A stretch of 64,000 nucleotides of DNA from Arachis hypogaea (GCF_003086295.3 NC_092039.1:67661649-67725648); one strand, 5' to 3'; positions 44,294 to 56,765 are shown, counted from the stretch's first letter. The notes: generated by a model not told the origin, from the letters alone. Translations and numbers: made by a program.

Positions 44294-46335
44294 ATTAACA
44301 TACCATTTGCTGAGGCATTAGAATAAATGCCACTCTATGCCAAGTTCTTAAAGGAGCTCATAACCAAAAAGAGGAACTGGGAGGCAAAAGAAACCATAGT
44401 ACTGATTGAGGAATGCAGCGCCATCATACAGAAGAAGTTGCCTCAAAAGCTGAAAGACCCAGGGAGTTTTCAAATCACCGGCATCATAGGGGACATCACT
44501 ATTGAGAAAGCTTTGTGTGATTTGGGAGCTAGCATAAATCTTATGTCCCTAACTATGATGAGAATGATGAAGATTGAGGAAGCCAAGCCAACAAGAATGA
44601 CACTCCAATTGACTGACAGAACATTTAAGTTTCCACATGGGGTGGTGGAAGACTTGCTAGTGAAAGTAGGAGAATTCATTTTCCCTGCTGATTTTGTTGT
44701 GCTGGACATGGAAGAAGAGGCCAACGCGTCAATTATCCTAGGAAGACCATTTCTAGCCACTGCTGGAGCCATCATTGATGTACAGAAAGGGGAACTAGTC
44801 TTGAGATTACATGAAGAGAGAATTGTCTTCAACGTTTTTAAAGCAATGAGTTACCCCAAGGAATCCATAGGAGAATGCATGCTGGTAGACACCATAGAAT
44901 AGACGGTTCAAGAAGTCATGGAAGAAGAACAATGTGGAGAAAGCATTGAGCTGGAACAAGCACCAGATGGAGAACTACCACAAGCAACCATGAGGAACTC
45001 AATCATGCCAACTACCAAAGACAACAAAGATGCTGAGTCACCAAAACTAGAGCTGAAAGCCTTACCACCCAGCTTGAAATATGCATATCTGGGTACTAAC
45101 AACACTCACCTAGTAATCATAAATTCAAGTTTGAGTAAGGAACAAGAAGAGGAACTTATCCAAGTGCTGAGACAACAGAAGGATGCCATAGGCTGGACAC
45201 TTGCTGATTTAAAGGGGATCAGTCCTTCAATATGCATGCATAAAATCTTACTTGAAGAGAATGACAAACCCTCAAGACAGCAACAAAGGAGGCTGAACAC
45301 AACTATGGATGAAGTTGTTCAGAAAGAAGTGTTGAAATTGTGGCAAGCAGGGGTGATCTACCCCATTTCAGACAGCCCTTGGGTAAGTCCGGTGCAAGTA
45401 GTCCCTAAGAAGGGAGGGATCCCTGTTGTGGCAAATGAGAAGAATGAATTGATACACACAAGGACAATAACTGGATGGCATATGTGCATTGACTACCGGA
45501 AACTTAATGAAGCCACCCGGAAGGATCACTTTCCCCTACCCTTCATGGACCAAATGCTTGAAAGATTGGCAGGACATGAGTATTATTGTTTCCTGGATGG
45601 ATATTCGGGCTACAACCAAATTGTTGTAGACCCCAAGGATCAGGAAAAAACTTCATTTACTTGTCCATATGGCATTTTTGCTTATAGGAGGATGCTCTTT
45701 GGATTGTGCAATGCACCTGCAACATTCCAAAGGTGCATGCTCTCCATTTTTTCAGATATGATTGAGAAGTTCATAGAAGTATTTATGGACAACTTCTCTG
45801 TGTTTGGGAACTCATATTCTGATTGCCTATACCATCTTTCTCTTGTGCTAAAAAGGTGTCAAGAAACCAACCTGGTTTTAAACTGGGAGAAGTGCCATTT
45901 TATGGTGACTTAAGGGGTAGTTCTTGGTCACAAGATTTCAAAAGATGGCATAGAAGTAAACAGAGCAAAAGTGGAAGTAATTGAAAAATTACCTCCACCT
46001 TGCAATGTCAAAGCAATCAGAAGCTTTTTGGGACACGCTGGGTTCTATAGGAGGTTTATTAAAGATTTTTCAAAGATTGCAAAACCCTTAGCAACCTACT
46101 TGTCTCGAATACTCCCTTAGTTTTCTATAGGGAGTGCATGGTAGTCTTTTATGAACTCAAAAAGAAACTCTCCTCTGCACCTATTATAGCACCACCAAGC
46201 TGGGATCTTCCCTTTGAACTAATGTGTGATGCATCTGATTTTGCTATTGGTGCTGTCCTATGATAGAGGAAAGACAAGCTAGTACATGTTATTTACTATG
46301 CTAGCAAGGTCTTTAATGAGAATCAAAGGAACTAT
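44294..46335 (+). pseudogene. pol: protease, reverse transcriptase and RNase H start (element A)
   Basis: Protease lies at 44327-44902 with DLGAS near 44520. TAG at 44900-44902 separates it from RT (44918-45913), which has YPISDSPWVSPVQVVPKKGG. At the catalytic box FMDD, the second aspartate is asparagine (FMDNFSVFG near 45785). TAA at 45911-45913 and a one-base loss near 46090 follow. TGA and TAG stand side by side at 46261-46266, within the segment AIGAVL-RK. Coding stops at RNY (46335), where element B inserted. Confidence 0.9.
46331..46335 (+). repeat. Target-site duplication ACTAT, left copy (element B)
   Basis: ACTAT precedes the LTR at 46336 and is repeated at 62122-62126 after the LTR end GTCA. 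The RNase H frame of A resumes across it (RNY then TTTEKELL). Confidence 0.96.
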
Positions 46336-47750
46336 TAATAAACCATTATTTTATGGTTTATATTGTGTTTGATTGAGTGATTTTATCAAGCTTTTCACCC
46401 ACTTATTCATATGATTAGCATGTATTTACAATTCCTTCCCAAATTGTTCTATGATTGAAAACTTGCTTCCTAAAGATCTTTTAATTGTATATTTTTATTT
46501 TCCTTCATATGATTCGATGCCGTGATATGTGTGTTAAGTGTTTCAGGCCTCATAGGGCAGAAATGGCTGAGAGAATGGAAAGGAAGTTTGCAAAAATGGA
46601 AGGAACACAAGAAATTGAGGAGATGTCCAGCGAGAAGCGACGCGGGCGAATGGCTCACGCGACTGCACGAAATGAAGGAAAACACAGTGACGCGCTCACG
46701 TACCTGACGCGACCGTGTGGATTGGAAGCTACACGAGTGACGCGAATGCGTGGACGATGCACACGCGTGGAATAAAAAATGCTGAGTGACGCGAACGCGT
46801 GACTGACGCGTACGCGTGACATGCGCGAACTGCAGAAATTACAGAATACGCTGAAGACGATTTTGGGCCGCATTTTGACCTAGGCTTCGGCCCAGGAACG
46901 TAGATTAAAGTCAGGGAACATGCAGAGACTCAAAGGAGGAGATCATAATACACTTTTCATAATTGAGATGTAGTTTTTAGAGAGAGAGGCTCTTTCCTCT
47001 CTCTTAGGATTTAGGATTAGGATTTCTATTAGGATTAGGAATATTTCTTCTTCATCTCAGGTTCAATATTCTTTTAAGTTATTTTTCTCTTTTATTTGTT
47101 TATGAACTTTTCATGTTAGGATTCTCTATAATAATATAATTTGAGGTATTTTAGACTCATGATTGCTTTTCCTTATTTATAATTTAGATTATTTACTATT
47201 GGCTTTGGTTGATTAATTGGTAACTCTTGAGTTGTCAAACTCATCGTGATTGATAATTAATATCTTTGCTGATTAATTTAGATTCATGTAACTCTAGCCT
47301 TTCCTTGAGGAGTTGACTAGGACTTTAGGTGTTAAATTAATTTGTCCACTTAACTGACCTTCATAGTTAGAGGTTGACTTAGTGGTAGTAGAAATATAAT
47401 TCTCATCACCATTGATAAGGATAACTAGGATAAGACTTCCAGTTTTCATACCTTGCCAAGAGTTTTATTAGTTATTGATTTATTAACTTCTGCAAACCAT
47501 TTCTTTTTTTTTTTTAAAACCTTTTCAAAACCCAAAATACTATTTTTCATAATTAATAATAAATCATACTTCCCTGCAATTCCTTGAGAAGACGACCCGA
47601 GTTTGAATACTTCGGTTTATAAATTTATTGGGTTTTGTTACTTGTGACAACCAAACGTTTGTACGAAAGGATTTTCTGTTGGTTTAGAAGCTATACTTAC
47701 AACGCGATCATATTTTTATATTTCTTTACTGATAGGAAATCCATTCGTCA
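46336..47750 (+). repeat. 5' LTR of element B
   Basis: It is 1,415 bp. It starts TAATAAACCATTATTTTATG, where the expected TG is TA by mutation, and ends CCATTCGTCA. It contains a GACGCG palindrome cluster (46636-46830), GAGAGAGAGGCTCTTTCCTC with TTAGGATTAGGATT (46980-47035), and the U5 block GAAGACGACCCGAG. Confidence 0.92.
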
Positions 47751-47753
47751 AAA

Positions 47754-47771
47754 TGGCACCATTGCCGGGGA
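47754..47771 (+). promoter_or_regulatory. Primer-binding site (element B)
   Basis: TGGCACCATTGCCGGGGA has two differences from the tRNA-Asp complement. Confidence 0.85.
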
Positions 47772-48064
47772 ATTACAAACGTCTGCCTTATTATTGGTTA
47801 TTGTAAATATTTAAAAAAAAAATTTTTCATCTTATCTTATCTTAGTTTTAAATTTCAAAATTCAAATCTTTTTTCAAAAATCATATCTTTTTCAAAATCT
47901 TATCTTATCTTTTTTCAAAAATCATATCTTTTTCAAAAGCTTATCATATATTTTTTCAAAAATCATATCTTTTTTCAAAATCTTATCCTATCTTTTTCAA
48001 AAATCAAATCTTTTTCAAAATATTTTCTTTTTGTCAGTTTTTGTTTCTATTTTCTCCTACTACT
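47772..48064 (+). repeat. Leader of element B with ATCATATCTTTTTCAAAA repeats
   Basis: At least five imperfect copies of about 30 bp (CAAAAATCATATCTTTTT and AAAATCTTATCTTATC) fill the leader between PBS and ORF1. C has a shortened version (54660-54720). Confidence 0.75.
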
Positions 48065-49672
48065 ATGAACTCTCACCCCTTTGGCTATAAGTCTGGTTAC
48101 AATTATGTTGCAGGAAGAGGAAATTATAATGATAACATGCATCAAGGATGGAAAAATAAAAAATGGGAGGAGCCACAAGGATTTGATCAACCCTCATGGC
48201 AACAACCACCTCTAATGGACTATCAACAACTATTCTGTGATGCATACCAAGATAACGGCTATGGTGAGTACCCTTTTGATTATCAATAACCACCACCATA
48301 TGCCTATAAACCCCCTCCTCAACATGACTTTGGACCACCATACTCACAAGCCCCTTTTCGCCATTCACCTCCATATGACCCCAACCCAAATCCACCATAC
48401 CAACCACACTATGCACCGTATGAACCATATATAGACCCACCCCAATTCCACCCCAATTACTCCCAAGAACCGCCACCTCAATATACACCATCTCCATATC
48501 CATCAATCCAGGAGCACTATGATCCTACTTATGATAGCCGAGTGCAACAAGAATCAAGGGATCGTCTAAAGGAAACAGTGGAAAAATTTCATGCAACCCT
48601 TCACCAACTGGATCAAGTGATAAATCGATTACCTTCCCGACGTTCGGATATTCAAGGAACCCCCATGGCTTCATGTGGAGAATCTACTAAAGAATGTGGC
48701 ATGAAGGAGAAGTCAGAAACTCCGGTGGATAGTGAGCAACACAATTTTATATTGGAACAATTGAAAGAAGCTACGCCTGCCATTGAAGAGGAAGAAGTGG
48801 TTGAAGACTTAGGAGATGCAGAACCTCAATGGGAAACTCAAGTCATAGAGCCTCCTTCAAAGACGTTTGAAATTGATGTTGAGGAGGGTGTACAACCTCC
48901 AAAGCATATCATGGTTGAAGACTTTGAAGGGGACGATCAAGAGATGTATTCAATCATTAAAGAATTATTATCTACATTTGAATCCTCTCCCATTGGACTT
49001 GACATGGAGATTAAAGAAGAAGAAGTACAACCTCTCATGCCCTTGGTGAACAATAAAGAAGAAATTGAATCAGAAGAAAGCTACCAAGAGGAAGAGGTTG
49101 AAATTGAAGAAGCTTGCAAAGAGGTGGAAGTCGTCAGAGAAGAGCGCAAGGGACTGAAGCTTGCAAATTCATTAGAAACCCCTCCCCCTAAGTTGCCATC
49201 ATCCTTCACAACATTCAAGTGGGTAAAATTCATATCCCTTAGCTTTCTAATTCCACTTGAATATGGGCTACTGGAGACGGATGGTCAACTTAGAGCTCTT
49301 TGTGGCATTAAGGGTAAGAGGAAGGTGGTAAGTGGGAAGAATTGTCCTGCAAGGCTCATTACGGTTGGAAGCTTTAAGTTTAAACGCAAAGGTTGGTGTA
49401 GAGCTCAATTGAATGGGTCTAGAAAGTTGTTTGGATGCTTCAGTGAGAATTCTAAAGCTGAACCACCCAGATGGAATCATGATAATCAACTTGAAGACGG
49501 GTGTAGAAACAAGATTTGGGATCTGGGAATATATGAGGATCAACTTCGGGAGCTCAAAGCTTGTGAGGAACCCCATCAAAGCTTGAGGAATTTACTTAGT
49601 ATGGATAGAGCTTATTGGAAGTCCAAGCATTGGTGGAAGTTTCAAGACGAGATCCAGCACAAGCCGCCATGA
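48065..49672 (+). pseudogene. ORF1, conserved protein of unknown function (element B)
   Basis: A single frame from ATG 48065 to TGA 49672 is broken only by TAA at 48287-48289. It is about 535 codons. The order is the N-terminus MNSHPFGYKSGYNYVAGRG with MHQGW and WEEPQGFDQPSWQQ, a proline/tyrosine-rich region, a coiled coil near 48545-48640, and a long acidic region. Then come PPPKLPSSFTTFKWVKFISL with PLEYGLLETDGQLRALCG, a basic patch, and the tryptophan-rich end DGCRNKIWDLGI, YWKSKHWWKFQDE and HKPP. It sits between PBS and the hairpin, where gag-pol belongs. It shows no gag, zinc-knuckle, protease or polymerase motif. C, D and G share it. It could be a packaging or RNA-binding protein, or a captured host fragment; I cannot tell. 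Confidence 0.8.
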
Positions 49673-49721
49673 CAAGGAGCTCGCCAAATGTCCAACTTAA
49701 TGACTTTAACTAAAAATGCTA

Positions 49722-49739
49722 GGTGGGAGACAACCCACC
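49722..49739 (+). promoter_or_regulatory. Post-ORF1 stem-loop, GGTGGG stem (element B)
   Basis: GGTGGG-AGACAA-CCCACC lies 49 nt after the ORF1 stop, preceded by AATGCTA and followed by ATGGTATGATCG. Confidence 0.72.
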
Positions 49740-49869
49740 ATGGTATGATCGTCCCTCTTCAGTTTTAATTCTAGTCTGTTTTGTTTGTTTTTGAGTTTTG
49801 ATTGAACCTAGAATTTTGCATAACATTCATGTTAGCATTGCATTCTGCATACTGCATTATTATAAAAAA

Positions 49870-50420
49870 AAATTCGCACGCGACGCGACAGTGTTGCCGA
49901 CGCATCCGCGTCATAGGTGCGTTGGGAAGAAAAAAAATTGAACAGAGAGTCACGAGAAAGTGCGACTAGAGGCGTTCCTTTGGCACAAATTAGTCCACGT
50001 GACCGCGTCGATGACGCGTCCGCTTCATGTGGGAAAAACGCCTCCCACGCGTCCGCGTCACCCACGCGAACGCGTGCCTCAAAATTGACGTAAAAAGGGT
50101 GTGTGGCCGAAAGTTGAGCTAGAATTGGGCTGGACTCGTGCTAGAAGCACAAGCCCTGCCACGCGTACGCATGCCCCACGCGTCCGCGCCATTTTCAAAT
50201 TTAGGCCATCCATGCGATTGCGTCAACCACGCGATCGCATCACCCAAAGATTTGGCAATATGAATTTCAAACAGAGAGTTACGCGACTGCGAGGCCGCCC
50301 TCTCGCTAATGGCACAAATCGATCCACGCGACCGCATAGATGACGCGTCTGCGTCATTTCATATAAGCGCTATCCACGTGAATGTGTCACTCACGCGTCC
50401 GCGTCACAAGCGGCGCACAG
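49870..50420 (+). repeat. CACGCGTCCGCGTCA palindrome array (element B)
   Basis: Many copies of CACGCGTCCGCGTCAC and CACGCGA(T/C)CGC lie in two larger units of roughly 325 bp, each with CAGAGAGT(C/T)ACG (49945 and 50272). Short open frames on both strands are repeat translations. Confidence 0.83.
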
Positions 50421-50885
50421 CTTATCCAAATCAGCCAAATATCTTATCTTTTTCTTCCCCATATCTAAATCTTTTCTTTCCCTCTTATTTCTTTCTTCCT
50501 CCTTTCTTACTTTCTTTTTCTTTTCCATTGGTGTTAAAATTCTCTTCTTCAACTATTGCGTCTTTTCTTGAATTATTCTAGTGCTTCATGACTTGTTTTA
50601 TTCTAATTGGGTATTATTATTCATAAGTCAATGCTAATTTTTATAATACTGATATTCCTTTTGAATTGATATGCACTTACACTTTCTTGCATTACCCACA
50701 CTCTCTTCCCCATTGTTGCAACTTTTGCACTATCGATATGCCATTTGTTTCCACTATTTTCTTACTTGCATGTTGTAGCTACCATGTAATTGAGACCTTT
50801 ATTATTTGGCATTAACACCCATATTTTATTTATGTTCTTATCTTTATTTTTGGGTTACTTTCCTTCCTTTTTCTCTTCTTTCAGG
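50421..50885 (+). other. Pyrimidine-rich leader before the ORF2 stub (element B)
   Basis: T/C-rich sequence ends TTCTTTCAGG before ATG 50886, as in F and C. There is no gene. Confidence 0.55.
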
Positions 50886-51110
50886 ATGGCCACCACGAAG
50901 AGAGAGAAAAAGCTTCTTAATAGGGAGACAGGCAAGTCAATCTGCACAATCTATAGAGAAAGACATCAGTTGGAGCAGCCCGTCCACTTGTACATCTTAG
51001 CGTGCACTGAGGACGGTGCAATCTTTAAGTGTGGGGAGGTCGATACCAATCTCCACGGGTTAGTTATTCTCTTCTCAACACCAATATTCTATTTTCTTTG
51101 TTTTGCATAA
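50886..51110 (+). pseudogene. ORF2 stub, internally deleted (element B)
   Basis: MATTKREKKLLNRE resembles the basic ORF2 N-terminus of F and D. The central domain is absent. The frame passes straight into the AGGA hairpin/PPT-like module (51003-51041) and ends in A/T-rich sequence. C has the same kind of stub, so the deletion is shared or recurrent. Confidence 0.65.
51003..51041 (+). promoter_or_regulatory. AGGA-loop hairpin plus internal PPT-like tract (element B)
   Basis: TGCACTG-AGGA-CGGTGCA (7 pairs, one T.G) is followed by TTTAAGTGTGGGGAGGT at 51025-51041. The tract is the same as that at 52579-52595 before the 3' LTR. Confidence 0.68.
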
Positions 51111-51759
51111 TAGATTGCATGTGTAGTTGATTTTTTGCATTTAAATACTACTTGATTGAAAAATAATAAGTTTCTTCTAAAGACCCTATTTTTGAAAATT
51201 TTCACTAATTAAAATCAAAATTTTTTGTGTTAAATTTGTTTGAAGTTGTATTTGGAACATAGTTAAAAGCTAGAACACACAACCTGTGAGATTTTGAGTT
51301 TATTTACATGGTTACATTATTTAACCATAAAATTTTATTGTTGTGTGTTTTCTTCTCTATAACTGCAATCTAGATTTTGTTCTAGTCTATATGTCTATTG
51401 TTTAGTATATTTACATGCTTCATATGATTGAGGCCATTACTTGTTTTTTCTCACTTATCCCAAATAAGCCTACCTTTTACATCACCCTTGTTAGCCTCCT
51501 TGAGCCTTTTAATCCCCTTCTATTTTATAACAACATTACTAGCCTTAAGCAAGAAAACAAAATAAAAATTCCAAGTTAAATCCTTGGTTAGCTTAAGATA
51601 GAAATTGTGTATCAACTAAGTGTGGGGAAATTTATGGAAACATGGGATGATAGGAAAAATGTATTAAAGTGAATAAATTATTTGAAATTTGGGAGCATGC
51701 TTATGTGAAATCAAAATAATTAAAACACCATCTTCATTAATATATTATTCTTATATTTC

Positions 51760-51849
<90 letters not shown>
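51760..51849 (+). repeat. (AAT)n microsatellite
   Basis: About 30 AAT units. The matching place in C (58900-58945) has only AATAAAAAA-type sequence. Confidence 0.97.
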
Positions 51850-52064
51850 TTTAAGTAATTAAATAAGGGGACAGAAATTACCCCAACGCAAAAATTAAAG
51901 AATCAATGCACATGGGATAAAATCAAAAATAAAATTGGTGCATGAGTATGTAACACACAAGTGGGAAAATTGGGCAGCTAGACAAGATTTCTAGATTATA
52001 TAGAGTATGTATATGTTAGGTGACGTCTTAGACTAATCAAGGGTTCAATTATTCGCTCACTTAG

Positions 52065-52067
<3 letters not shown>

Positions 52068-52149
<82 letters not shown>
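52068..52149 (+). repeat. (TA)n microsatellite
   Basis: About 40 TA units. The matching place in C (59172-59181) has only five. Confidence 0.98.
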
Positions 52150-52151
<2 letters not shown>

Positions 52152-52556
52152 CTTACCTTAGCCCCATTACAACCCTGAAAAAGACCTCATGATGTTTGTA
52201 TGTATACATTAAATATTTGTTGATTAGTTAGATGAAGAACAAAGTTTAGAAAGCATGATTAAAGAAGAATAGAGTGATTACCCTATACACTAGAGAGACT
52301 AGAGTGATATACACTACCAGTAAGGGTTCAGTGCTTGATTCTATGTTTCCTGCTTTCATGAGCTATCTTCTTACAAGTTTACTTGCTTTTTATTGTATGA
52401 TTTAATTAGTGGAATTTGGTTTATGTTTGTCTTGGAGAACTTATTTATTTTAAACCAAGTAGATAAAATCATTTTAGCATATAGTTGCATTCACATTCAT
52501 AGGTTGCATTGCACGAGTCTTGCTTTTCCCTACTCATTTATTTTATCTCCTTGAGC

Positions 52557-52595
52557 TTAGCATGAGGACATGCTAATGTTTAAGTGTGGGGAGGT
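52557..52595 (+). promoter_or_regulatory. AGGA-loop hairpin and polypurine tract before the 3' LTR (element B)
   Basis: TTAGCATG-AGGA-CATGCTAA (8-bp stem) is followed by TTTAAGTGTGGGGAGGT and the LTR start at 52596. Confidence 0.78.
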
Positions 52596-53066
52596 TGATA
52601 AACCATTATTTATGGTTTATATTATGTTTGATTGAGTGATTTTATCAAGCTTTTCACCCACTTATTCATATGATTAGCATGTATTTACAATTCCTTCCCA
52701 AATTGTTCTATGATTGAAAACTTGCTTCCTAAAGATATTTTAATTGTATATTTTTATTCTCCTTTATATCATTCGATGCCGTGATATGTGTGTTAACTGT
52801 TTCAGGCCTCATAGGGCAGAAATGGCTGAGAGAATGGAGAGGAAGTTTGCAAAAATAGAAGGAACACAGGAAATTGAGAAGATGTCCAGCGAGAAGCGAC
52901 GCGGGCGCATGGCTCACGCGACCGTGCGAAATGGAGGAAAACGCAGTGATGTGCTCGCGTACCTGACGCGACCACATGGATTGGAAGCTGCACGAGTGAC
53001 GCGAATGCGTGAACGACGCGCACGCATGGCACGAAAAATGCTGAGTGACGCGAATGCGTGACTGAC
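52596..53066 (+). repeat. 3' LTR of element B, first part
   Basis: It starts TGATAAACCATTATTTATGG and follows the 5' LTR from 46336. It stops at GTGACTGAC, where element C inserted; CTGAC at 53062-53066 is its target duplication. Confidence 0.94.
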
Positions 53067-54607
53067 TGATAAACCACTATTTTATGGTTTATCTTGTGCT
53101 TAATTGAGTGGATTTTATCAATCTTTAATATACTTATTCATATGATTTGCATGTTTTATATTTTCTTTCCTGATTCTGTGCTATGATTGAAAAAATACTT
53201 CTTTGCCTTTTATTTTCTTTTATTTAAATCTTCTCTTGTTATCATTTGTTGCCTTGATATGTGTGTTAAGTAATTTCAGGGATTACAGGGCAAGAATGGC
53301 TCAGAGGATGGAAAGGAAGCATGCAAAAGTGGAAGGAATACAAGAAGTTGAAGAAACTGCAAAGCTGTCTAGCCTGACCTCTTTGCACTCAAACGATCAT
53401 AACTTGAGCTACAAAGGTCCAAATGATGCGGTTCCACTTGCATTGAAAAGCTAATGTCCGGGGCTTCGATTTGATATATAATTCGCCATAGTGGCCGTAC
53501 AGATAGGCGACACGAACGCGCGCTCTACGCGGACGCGTCGCATCTACGAATCTCATTCCACGCAAACGCGTGGATGACGCCTCCGCGTCACTTGGTCGCG
53601 ACCTGTACGGACCAGAAAGCACTGGGAGTGACTTCTGGACTATTTTTGACCCAGTTCTTGGCCCAGAAAATACAGATTAGAGGCTGAGAGTGGAGCAGAA
53701 TCAAATCATTCATTCATAATTCACTTTTCATAGTTTAGATGTAGTTTTTAGAGAGAGAGGTTCTCTCCTCTCTCTTAGGATTAGGATTAGGATTAGAATT
53801 TATTTTAGGATTAGAATTTCTTTTCACCTCAAGATTATTTCATCTTTATATCAGGTTCAATGTTCCTATTTTTATTTATTTTCTCTTTTACTCTCAGACA
53901 ATTTAATGCTTGTATTACATATGTTGCCTATTTGACTTATGAGCCATTCATGTTGGGATTTTCTTAATTAATATAATTTGAAGTATTTCAGACTTATGAT
54001 TATTTTCTCTAATTCATGTTATTGACGCTTGGGCTTTATCCAAGTTATTTTCATTCAATTAGATTTTATTCCCTTTTGGCTTTAATTGATTAACTGGAAG
54101 CTCTTGAGTTAACAACTATTCATGATTGATTGTTATGTCAGCTAATTAACTGGAATTCCACTAACTCTAGTCTTTCCTTAGGAGTTGGCTAGGACTTGGG
54201 AAATCTAACGAATTGGTTCACTTGACTTTCCCTTGCTTACGCAAAGGTTAACTAAGTGGGATTAACTTCTATTCTCATAGGAGTAATTAGGATAGGACTT
54301 CCGAATTTTCATATCTTGCCAAGAGTTTATTTTATAGTTAATTATTTTATTTTATTTGTCATTTAATTTACTTGTTCCTCACTTTCAAAACCCCAATTTA
54401 CAAAAACCATAACCAATAATAAGAACATATCTCCCTGTAATTCCTTGAGAAGACGACCCGAGGTTTGAATACTCGGTTATCAATTTTAAAAAGGGTTTGT
54501 TACTTGTGACAACCAAAACGTTTGTACGAAGGGATTTCTGTTGGTTCAGAATCTAGACTTACAACGCGACTTTATAAAATTCTTTACTAGCAAAAATCTT
54601 AACGTCA
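53067..54607 (+). repeat. 5' LTR of element C
   Basis: TGATAAACCACTATTTTATG to AATCTTAACGTCA. It holds the CATAACTTGAGCTACAAAGG module (53399), a possible TATATAA (53475), GACGCG palindromes (53505-53595), the CT/AG block GAGAGAGAGGTTCTCTCCTC with TTAGGATTAGGATTAGG (53750-53790), and the U5 block GAAGACGACCCGAGGTTTGA. Confidence 0.95.
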
Positions 54608-54610
54608 AAA

Positions 54611-54628
54611 TGGCGCCGTTGCCGGGGA
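54611..54628 (+). promoter_or_regulatory. Primer-binding site, perfect tRNA-Asp type (element C)
   Basis: TGGCGCCGTTGCCGGGGA is the consensus of all sites in the window and complements the CCA end of plant tRNA-Asp as I remember it. Confidence 0.9.
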
Positions 54629-54745
54629 ATTGCAAACGTGTGCCTTATTATTGGTTATTGTAAATATTTTTCAAAAAAAAATTATCAAATCTTTTTCAAA
54701 ATATTTTCTTTTTATTAGTTTTTGTTTTTATCTTCTCTCACTACT

Positions 54746-56715
54746 ATGAACTCTCACCCCTTTGGCTATGAGTCTGGTTACAACTATGTTGCAGGAAGAG
54801 GAAGCTATAACAGGAATATGCATCAAGGTCAAAGCAATCAAAGATGGACGGAGCCCAGAGGATCTGATCAACCCTTTAGGCAACAACACCCTCCTAGATA
54901 TCACAGACAAAGACCATTCTACAATGCATACCAAGCTAATAGATATGGTGGACCACCTAGTAGCTACCAACAAGCCCCACCGTATGCTCAGAGACCATCC
55001 TTACAACATAACTTTGAACCACCACACTCACAAGCCCCTTTCCACCATTCACCTCCATATGACCCCAACCCTTGTCCACCACACCAACCACCATATGAAC
55101 CATACCCAAAACCACCACCTCAATATACACCATCTCCATATCCTTATCAAGAGGAACCACCTCCGTGTTATGAACCTTTTCTCCCAACAAATGAACCCTC
55201 CTATCCACCCCAAACCTCCATGGAGAAAGTATTTGCCGATCTAAACTCTGCTATACAAGCTCTCGCCGCCCAAATCAGACCACCAAATACCCCCAATATT
55301 CAACCCTCGAGCTCCAATGCACTTCCAGCTCAACCACATAATGATTCATCCATCCCATCACCACCATCCATGGAAGAGCACCAACATCCATCAATCCAAG
55401 AGCAACATGATCCCACTGATACTATTGACATGGAACAAGAGAGAAAGGATCATCTTCGCGAATCCATACTTCATAAGGAGCTAGAGGAGGCACTAAAGGT
55501 GAAGATAGTAGAGACCCTTGATGTTGACAGCGCGATTGAAGAACTATTGAAAGAAGACAACAAGGAGGATTTTGTACTTAAAGGTGAAGAAATAGTTGAA
55601 TAGGAAATCATCAAGGATGAATACGATTTCATACTTAAACACCTGGATCAAGCAATAAATCGATTTCCTTTCCAATGTTCGGACATTCAAGGAACCCCCA
55701 TGGCTTCATGTGGAGAATCTACTGAAGAACGTAGCAGGAAGGAGAAGTTAGGCACTCCGGTGGATAGTGAGCAGCACAATTTGGTATTGGAACAAGTGGA
55801 GGAAGCCAGAATTATTGAAGAAAAAGAGGAGGCAGTGACTGAAGACTTAGGAAATACTGAACCTCCATGGGAATGTCAAGTTATAGAGCCTCCTTCAAAG
55901 ACATTTGAAACTGATGTTGAGGAGGGTGTACAACCTCCAAGGCATCTCATGGTTGAAGACTTTGAAGGGGATGATCAAAAGATGGATTCAATCATTAATT
56001 AATTCTTATCTACATTTGAATCCTCCCCAATTGGACTTGACATGGAGATTAAAGAAGAAGAAGCACAACATCCCATGCCCTTGGTGAACAATAAAGAAGA
56101 AATTGAATCAGAAGAAAGCTACCAAGAGGAGGAGGTTGAAATTGAAGAAGCTTGCAAAGAGGTGGAAGATGTCAAAGAAGACACAAGGGAGTGGAGCTTG
56201 CACGTTTATTAGAAACACCTCCCCCTAAGTTGCCGTCATCCTTCACAACATTCAAGTGGGTAAAATTCATATCCCTTAGCTTTCTAATTCCACTTCAATA
56301 TGGGCTACTGGAGACGGATGGTCAACTTAGAGCTCTTTGTGGCATTAAGAGTAAGAGGAAGATGGTTAGTGGTAAGAATTGCCATGCAAGGTTCATTATG
56401 GTTGAAAGCTTTAAGTTTAAACGCAAAGGATAGTGTACAGCGCAACTGAATGGGTCTAGGAAGTTGTTTGGCCGCTTTAGTGAGAATACAGATTGCCTAC
56501 CACCCGGTTGGGACACTAATGATCAACAAGAAGATGGGTGCAAAAGCAAGGTTTGGGACCCCGGAATTCAATCTAGAAATCAATACTCTTGGGGCCTTGT
56601 CACTTGCTTTAGCTTGCTTGAAGGCTTTCTGCGCCTAGTTTGGGATCCCAGAGGCCATTGGAATTCCAAACACTGGTGGAGATTCTTAGATGAATACAAG
56701 CACAAGCTGACATAA
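54746..56715 (+). pseudogene. ORF1, conserved protein of unknown function (element C)
   Basis: It begins MNSHPFGYESGYNYVAGRG. A longer middle than in B adds a Q/P-rich section (54920-55400) with DLNSAIQALAAQIR. Stops are TAG 55601-55603, TAA 56000-56002 and TAG 56431-56433, and there is a frame change near 56180. Conserved blocks are PPPKLPSSFTTFKWVKFISL, LQYGLLETDGQLRALCG, then LFGRFSENTDCLPPGW, DGCKSKVWDPGI, LVWDPRGHWNSKHWW and DEYKHK. The last block is closest to D. More decayed than B's copy although C is the younger insertion, so C may have moved with proteins supplied by other copies. Confidence 0.78.
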
Positions 56716-56765
56716 CAAGAAGCTCACCAGAATGTCCAACTTAAGGACTTTAACTAAAAGTGCTA

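Larger units (their letters stand above)
51111..52556 (+). other. 3' non-coding tail of element B with microsatellites
   Basis: The AT-rich tail is homologous to C 58202-59598 and D 32027-35340. It holds (AAT)n at 51760-51849 and (TA)n at 52068-52149. No gene is seen. Confidence 0.65.
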
